Positions 61,437 through 64,000 of a stretch of DNA of 64,000 nucleotides are shown piece by piece. Source of the DNA: CAVRXT01 sp963725655 (lineage in GTDB: Bacteria > Acidobacteriota > Terriglobia > Acidiferrales > UBA7541). Every line of letters starts with the position of its first letter. Positions within the stretch are counted from its first letter, which is position 1. The position numbers and the translations under genes were made by a program. The stretch lies in contig CAVRYY010000003.1 in the NCBI GenBank assembly GCA_963725655.1, positions 930,001-994,000 on the forward strand. The letters are read 5' to 3'. The notes beneath the pieces were generated by a model. It had not been told where the DNA came from and did no database searches. It saw only the letters and a list, made by a program, of their open reading frames with translations.

Positions 61437-63593
61437 CTAGTCGCCGGTCACTGCGGCCGCTTCGGACGAAGGCGCAGTGGTTGGCGATCCATTTCCGTTG
61501 CCGTTCGCTGGCTTTACCGCCGCACCGGGGACAGCAATCCGGATGGCGTCCATCGAACTGATCTGAACCACGGGCTCGTTGGGCTTCTTCAACACGAGTT
61601 CTTCGTAGATCTTGCGAACGCGGGCGGCTTCCTCGAAGGCCTTCTTGCGGCGAATGCGGTCTTCTTCGGCTGCGGTCTGCGGAATGTCGTGCTCCAAGGT
61701 GCGAACCTTCGCGGCGTCATCCGCATCGATGCGCAGGGAGTGCTCGTAGCTGGCCAAATCGACCTTCTTGCCCTTGGCGAAAATGTCGTGCTTGCCGTGG
61801 GTCTTGTACCACTGCGCGACGGTCGCATTCTTGTACATGTTCTCGATGATTTTCCGCCAGCCCACGCCGGTGTTGTAAGCGCAGAAGGAAATTTCACCCT
61901 GCTGCGTGGCGTAGGGGATGATGCACATTTCAGTGCGGCGGAAATCGTAGTTGAAGAGATCCTGGAACCACATGCCGGCGATGAAGAGGAAGTTCCACGG
62001 GTCTTCGGCGCGGCGCTTCATGGCGTCTTCGTAGGTGCGGTCCGGGCTGGTCTTTCCGAATTTCTTGTCCGCGTCCTTGGTGAGCGCCCAGGTCTTGTCG
62101 AATTTCTTGAACAAATCCTTCAGTGCGAGGCTAGGCGGCGCCTGGAACGGCTTGTAATTCTTCAGCAGCGCCATGGCCATCATGAAGTTGGAAAATTTCT
62201 TGCCGCGCGCCGCATCGGTGATGGCGGTAACGTCGGCGGTCAATTGCTGCGCATCCAGGAAACGCGGGACCGGAGCCCATTCCTTGGTTTCCTTGTTGAT
62301 CATCAGCGCGGTGCCGACGCCGCAATTGGGATGGCAGCCGCAGGAAAGCGAGCCCCACTGCGAATCCGGCCCGTGGACCAGGTCAGAAAACCCGGCGAAG
62401 GTGCTGATGAACGAGATCGGGAACCAATCGCGCGTCGGCTCAACTTTGCCGACCTGTGCGCTGACGTCCTGCGCCAAGTGCGACAGGGTATAGCGCTGGC
62501 GCAGACGGCGTTCCGGAGTGATTTCTTCGTCGCGGCCGGTAAAGGAAACCGGCTGGAACGATACGAAGGCGATCTTTTTGGGGTTGTCCATCGCGAACTT
62601 GACGATCGGGCCGACTTGATCGTTGTTCACGTTGTTGACGATGGTGGTCACCAACACGATTTCGATGCCCGCCTCGTGCATGTTCTCGATGGCGCGCAGC
62701 TTGACGTCGAACAAGTTGCCCACCTGGCGGTGGCTGTTGGCGTCGTTGCCGATACCGTCGAACTGCAGATAGGCGTAGCGCAAGCCGGCTTCAAAGGCCT
62801 TCTTGCTGAAATCCTTGCTCTTGGCGAATTCGATGCCGTTGGTCGCGGCCTGCACGCTGTTGTAGCCCACCTTCCGGGCGAAACGCACGGCGTCGAGGAA
62901 GTAGGGGTGCATGGTCGGTTCGCCGCCCGAAAATTGCACTGACATCTGGCGGCGCGGCTTGATCTTGGTGGCGTTCTCGAGGATTTCCTGAATCTCTTCC
63001 CAGCTCAGTTCGTGGACGTAACCCACCTGGTTGGCGTCCATGAAGCAGGGATCGCACATCATGTTGCAACGATTGGTCAGGTCCACGGTCAGCACCGAGC
63101 CGCGGCCATAGCGCACCGTGCTGGAGCCGTGCCGATGAAGTTTTTCGTCGTTGTGCGCGGGGATATCGCGACCGGGGAAGTTCTTTTCGATCCATTCCAG
63201 GAACTTGGCGTCCACGGCCATCAAGTCTTCGTACAAACCGTGCGTCGGGCACTCTTTTACCATCCAGATCTGGCCATCGCGCTCGATAATCTGCGCCTTG
63301 ATCTCGCCCACCTTCTCGTGGACCAGGTCCATCCAGTCTTTGGTGCCGTTGATGATAGCGTCGCGGGCTTCGGTGACGCAGCCGGGACACAGAGAGTCGG
63401 TGGTGCGCGGCCAGCCCAGCGTCGGCTTGCTCTTTTGCCATGACTTCAGCAGTGGCTTATCCGACCATTTCGGCGTAAAGGAAGGATTCGGGTTACGCTT
63501 ATTGAAGAATTGCACGGTATTGAATGTGGCCGCAGCGCCCTGGCACAACACCCAATCGAACGATTTCCAAATCGTACGGCTTAAGCTCGGCAT
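61437..63593 (-). CDS. Multi-cluster radical SAM enzyme, Tes/MJ0619-like (putative membrane-spanning lipid synthase)
   Basis: 718 residues. The radical SAM motif is C176-x3-C180-x2-C183 (NRCNMMCDPC) with G-G-E-P at 223-226. Extra cysteines form further groups: C69-x2-C72 (SLCPGC), C115 (KECPTHG), C418/C420/C424 (SCGCHPNC) and two late ones (EMCIIPYAT, ISFCAYNTG). This layout, with an N-terminal C-P-x-C and C-P-x-H-G before the SAM domain, is that of the MJ0619 group, whose member Tes joins lipid tails into tetraethers. Acidobacteria make membrane-spanning iso-diabolic acid, so a similar tail-coupling role is plausible but not shown. The C-terminal 100 residues are helical then disordered. Confidence 0.85.
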   Translation of the reverse strand: MPSLSRTIWKSFDWVLCQGAAATFNTVQFFNKRNPNPSFTPKWSDKPLLKSWQKSKPTLGWPRTTDSLCPGCVTEARDAIINGTKDWMDLVHEKVGEIKAQIIERDGQIWMVKECPTHGLYEDLMAVDAKFLEWIEKNFPGRDIPAHNDEKLHRHGSSTVRYGRGSVLTVDLTNRCNMMCDPCFMDANQVGYVHELSWEEIQEILENATKIKPRRQMSVQFSGGEPTMHPYFLDAVRFARKVGYNSVQAATNGIEFAKSKDFSKKAFEAGLRYAYLQFDGIGNDANSHRQVGNLFDVKLRAIENMHEAGIEIVLVTTIVNNVNNDQVGPIVKFAMDNPKKIAFVSFQPVSFTGRDEEITPERRLRQRYTLSHLAQDVSAQVGKVEPTRDWFPISFISTFAGFSDLVHGPDSQWGSLSCGCHPNCGVGTALMINKETKEWAPVPRFLDAQQLTADVTAITDAARGKKFSNFMMAMALLKNYKPFQAPPSLALKDLFKKFDKTWALTKDADKKFGKTSPDRTYEDAMKRRAEDPWNFLFIAGMWFQDLFNYDFRRTEMCIIPYATQQGEISFCAYNTGVGWRKIIENMYKNATVAQWYKTHGKHDIFAKGKKVDLASYEHSLRIDADDAAKVRTLEHDIPQTAAEEDRIRRKKAFEEAARVRKIYEELVLKKPNEPVVQISSMDAIRIAVPGAAVKPANGNGNGSPTTAPSSEAAAVTGD

Positions 63594-63907
63594 ATCGGTA
63601 CCCCCACGATTCTTTTGACATTAAAGCTGGAATTTCGGTTACAGCATATTAGTGCGACCACAAGCGCCCCACTTCGAGTTCCGGGACTTTACCACAACTG
63701 CCCACAAAACCCCCGGAATCTTTATGGTACGCGAAGGATGGCTGTTTTTTAACCCGGCGTCCAGCCTGAAACGTCCAATGGTTGTCTAGAGAGGTTGAAT
63801 GGGCATATGGGGCACCCAGTGGGGGGCTGATTTTAGCGGCTTCTCTGGCTAAGTCTAGCGTTTCCGGCGCCTAGCCTATGCCGCCGGCGCCGAATCCTGT
63901 TTTTTGT
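63594..63907. other. Intergenic region upstream of the radical SAM gene
   Basis: About 314 bp. A TTGACA (plus strand, near 63617) lacks a matching -10, and a TAATAT on the minus strand lacks a good -35. I see no RNA gene or confident ORF. Confidence 0.4.
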
Positions 63908-64000
63908 ATGGATCAGTCGGAGTTCAAGGGAGTGCGCAGCACGCCGATAGCGAAGTGTGCGAAATGCGGGGCGGCGTCGTCCAATTGGATCCAACGCACG
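63908..64000 (+). CDS. Partial CDS, possible zinc-ribbon protein, cut by window end
   Basis: An open frame of 31 codons from ATG to the window edge. It has K-C-A-K-C-G, a zinc-knuckle half. No ribosome-binding site is visible, so this is tentative. Confidence 0.35.
   Translation, partial: MDQSEFKGVRSTPIAKCAKCGAASSNWIQRT

Overview
This is a GC-rich, densely coding bacterial chromosome segment with no prophage, transposase, plasmid or CRISPR genes. Several features suggest an Acidobacteriota (Terriglobales/Koribacter-like) chromosome. These are the ispE-prs-rplY-pth-rpsF-rpsR-rplI-dnaB-alr order, a futalosine-type menaquinone cluster (ubiX, UbiA-type prenyltransferase, mqnE), a Tes-like radical SAM enzyme next to housekeeping genes, and many DUF4382, DUF4129 and DUF4350 type proteins. 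The assignment is inferred from gene content and was not tested by alignment.

Layout. 1-9.4 kb: a zinc-finger/bactofilin-like membrane protein, a DUF4382 lipoprotein, the threonine-to-glycine pair tdh-kbl, a POT-like transporter, a small cytochrome c, a cysteine hydrolase and alanine racemase. 9.8-21 kb (minus strand): the translation/replication block purH, TPR protein, ispE, prs, rplY, pth, rpsF, rpsR, rplI, dnaB. It is interrupted by a brnT-brnA toxin-antitoxin pair and by a tandem palindrome array plus hairpin between rpsR and rplI. 21-30 kb: an envelope region with a stand-alone transpeptidase coupled to a SpoIID-metallopeptidase fusion, facing a DUF1175/alpha-2-macroglobulin/membrane-protein operon. 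30.7-35 kb: an acidobacterial-looking hypothetical gene, selA, larB, a tRNA, a candidate small RNA and an alpha/beta hydrolase. 35-38 kb: the menaquinone genes. 38-48 kb: a coiled-coil membrane protein, divergent GT-C and GT2 glycosyltransferases, a secreted aminopeptidase P, a saccharopine-dehydrogenase-like protein, a cation/proton antiporter and a C45/phospholipase-B-like hydrolase. 48-56 kb: a membrane protein-DUF4129-DUF4350-MoxR-DUF58 operon with SpoIIM and RDD. 56-64 kb: cstA-ybdD, oligopeptidase B, a Cys-rich mini-protein and the Tes-like radical SAM gene.

The most unusual locus is 33.87-34.20 kb. A tRNA with anticodon GCC but G3-U70 and A73, and a mismatched anticodon stem, is followed about 110 bp later by a near-consensus promoter (TTGACA, 17 bp, TAATCT). 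That promoter should start an RNA of about 107 nt ending in a strong UUCG-loop terminator. The first 17 nt of this RNA are an exact reverse complement of tRNA positions 21-37, including the whole anticodon. This could be an anti-tRNA small RNA, or the relic of an inverted tRNA fragment that acquired a promoter. Comparative and RNA data would separate the two.

Where a downstream start has better ribosome-binding-site, overlap or family-length support, that start is used.
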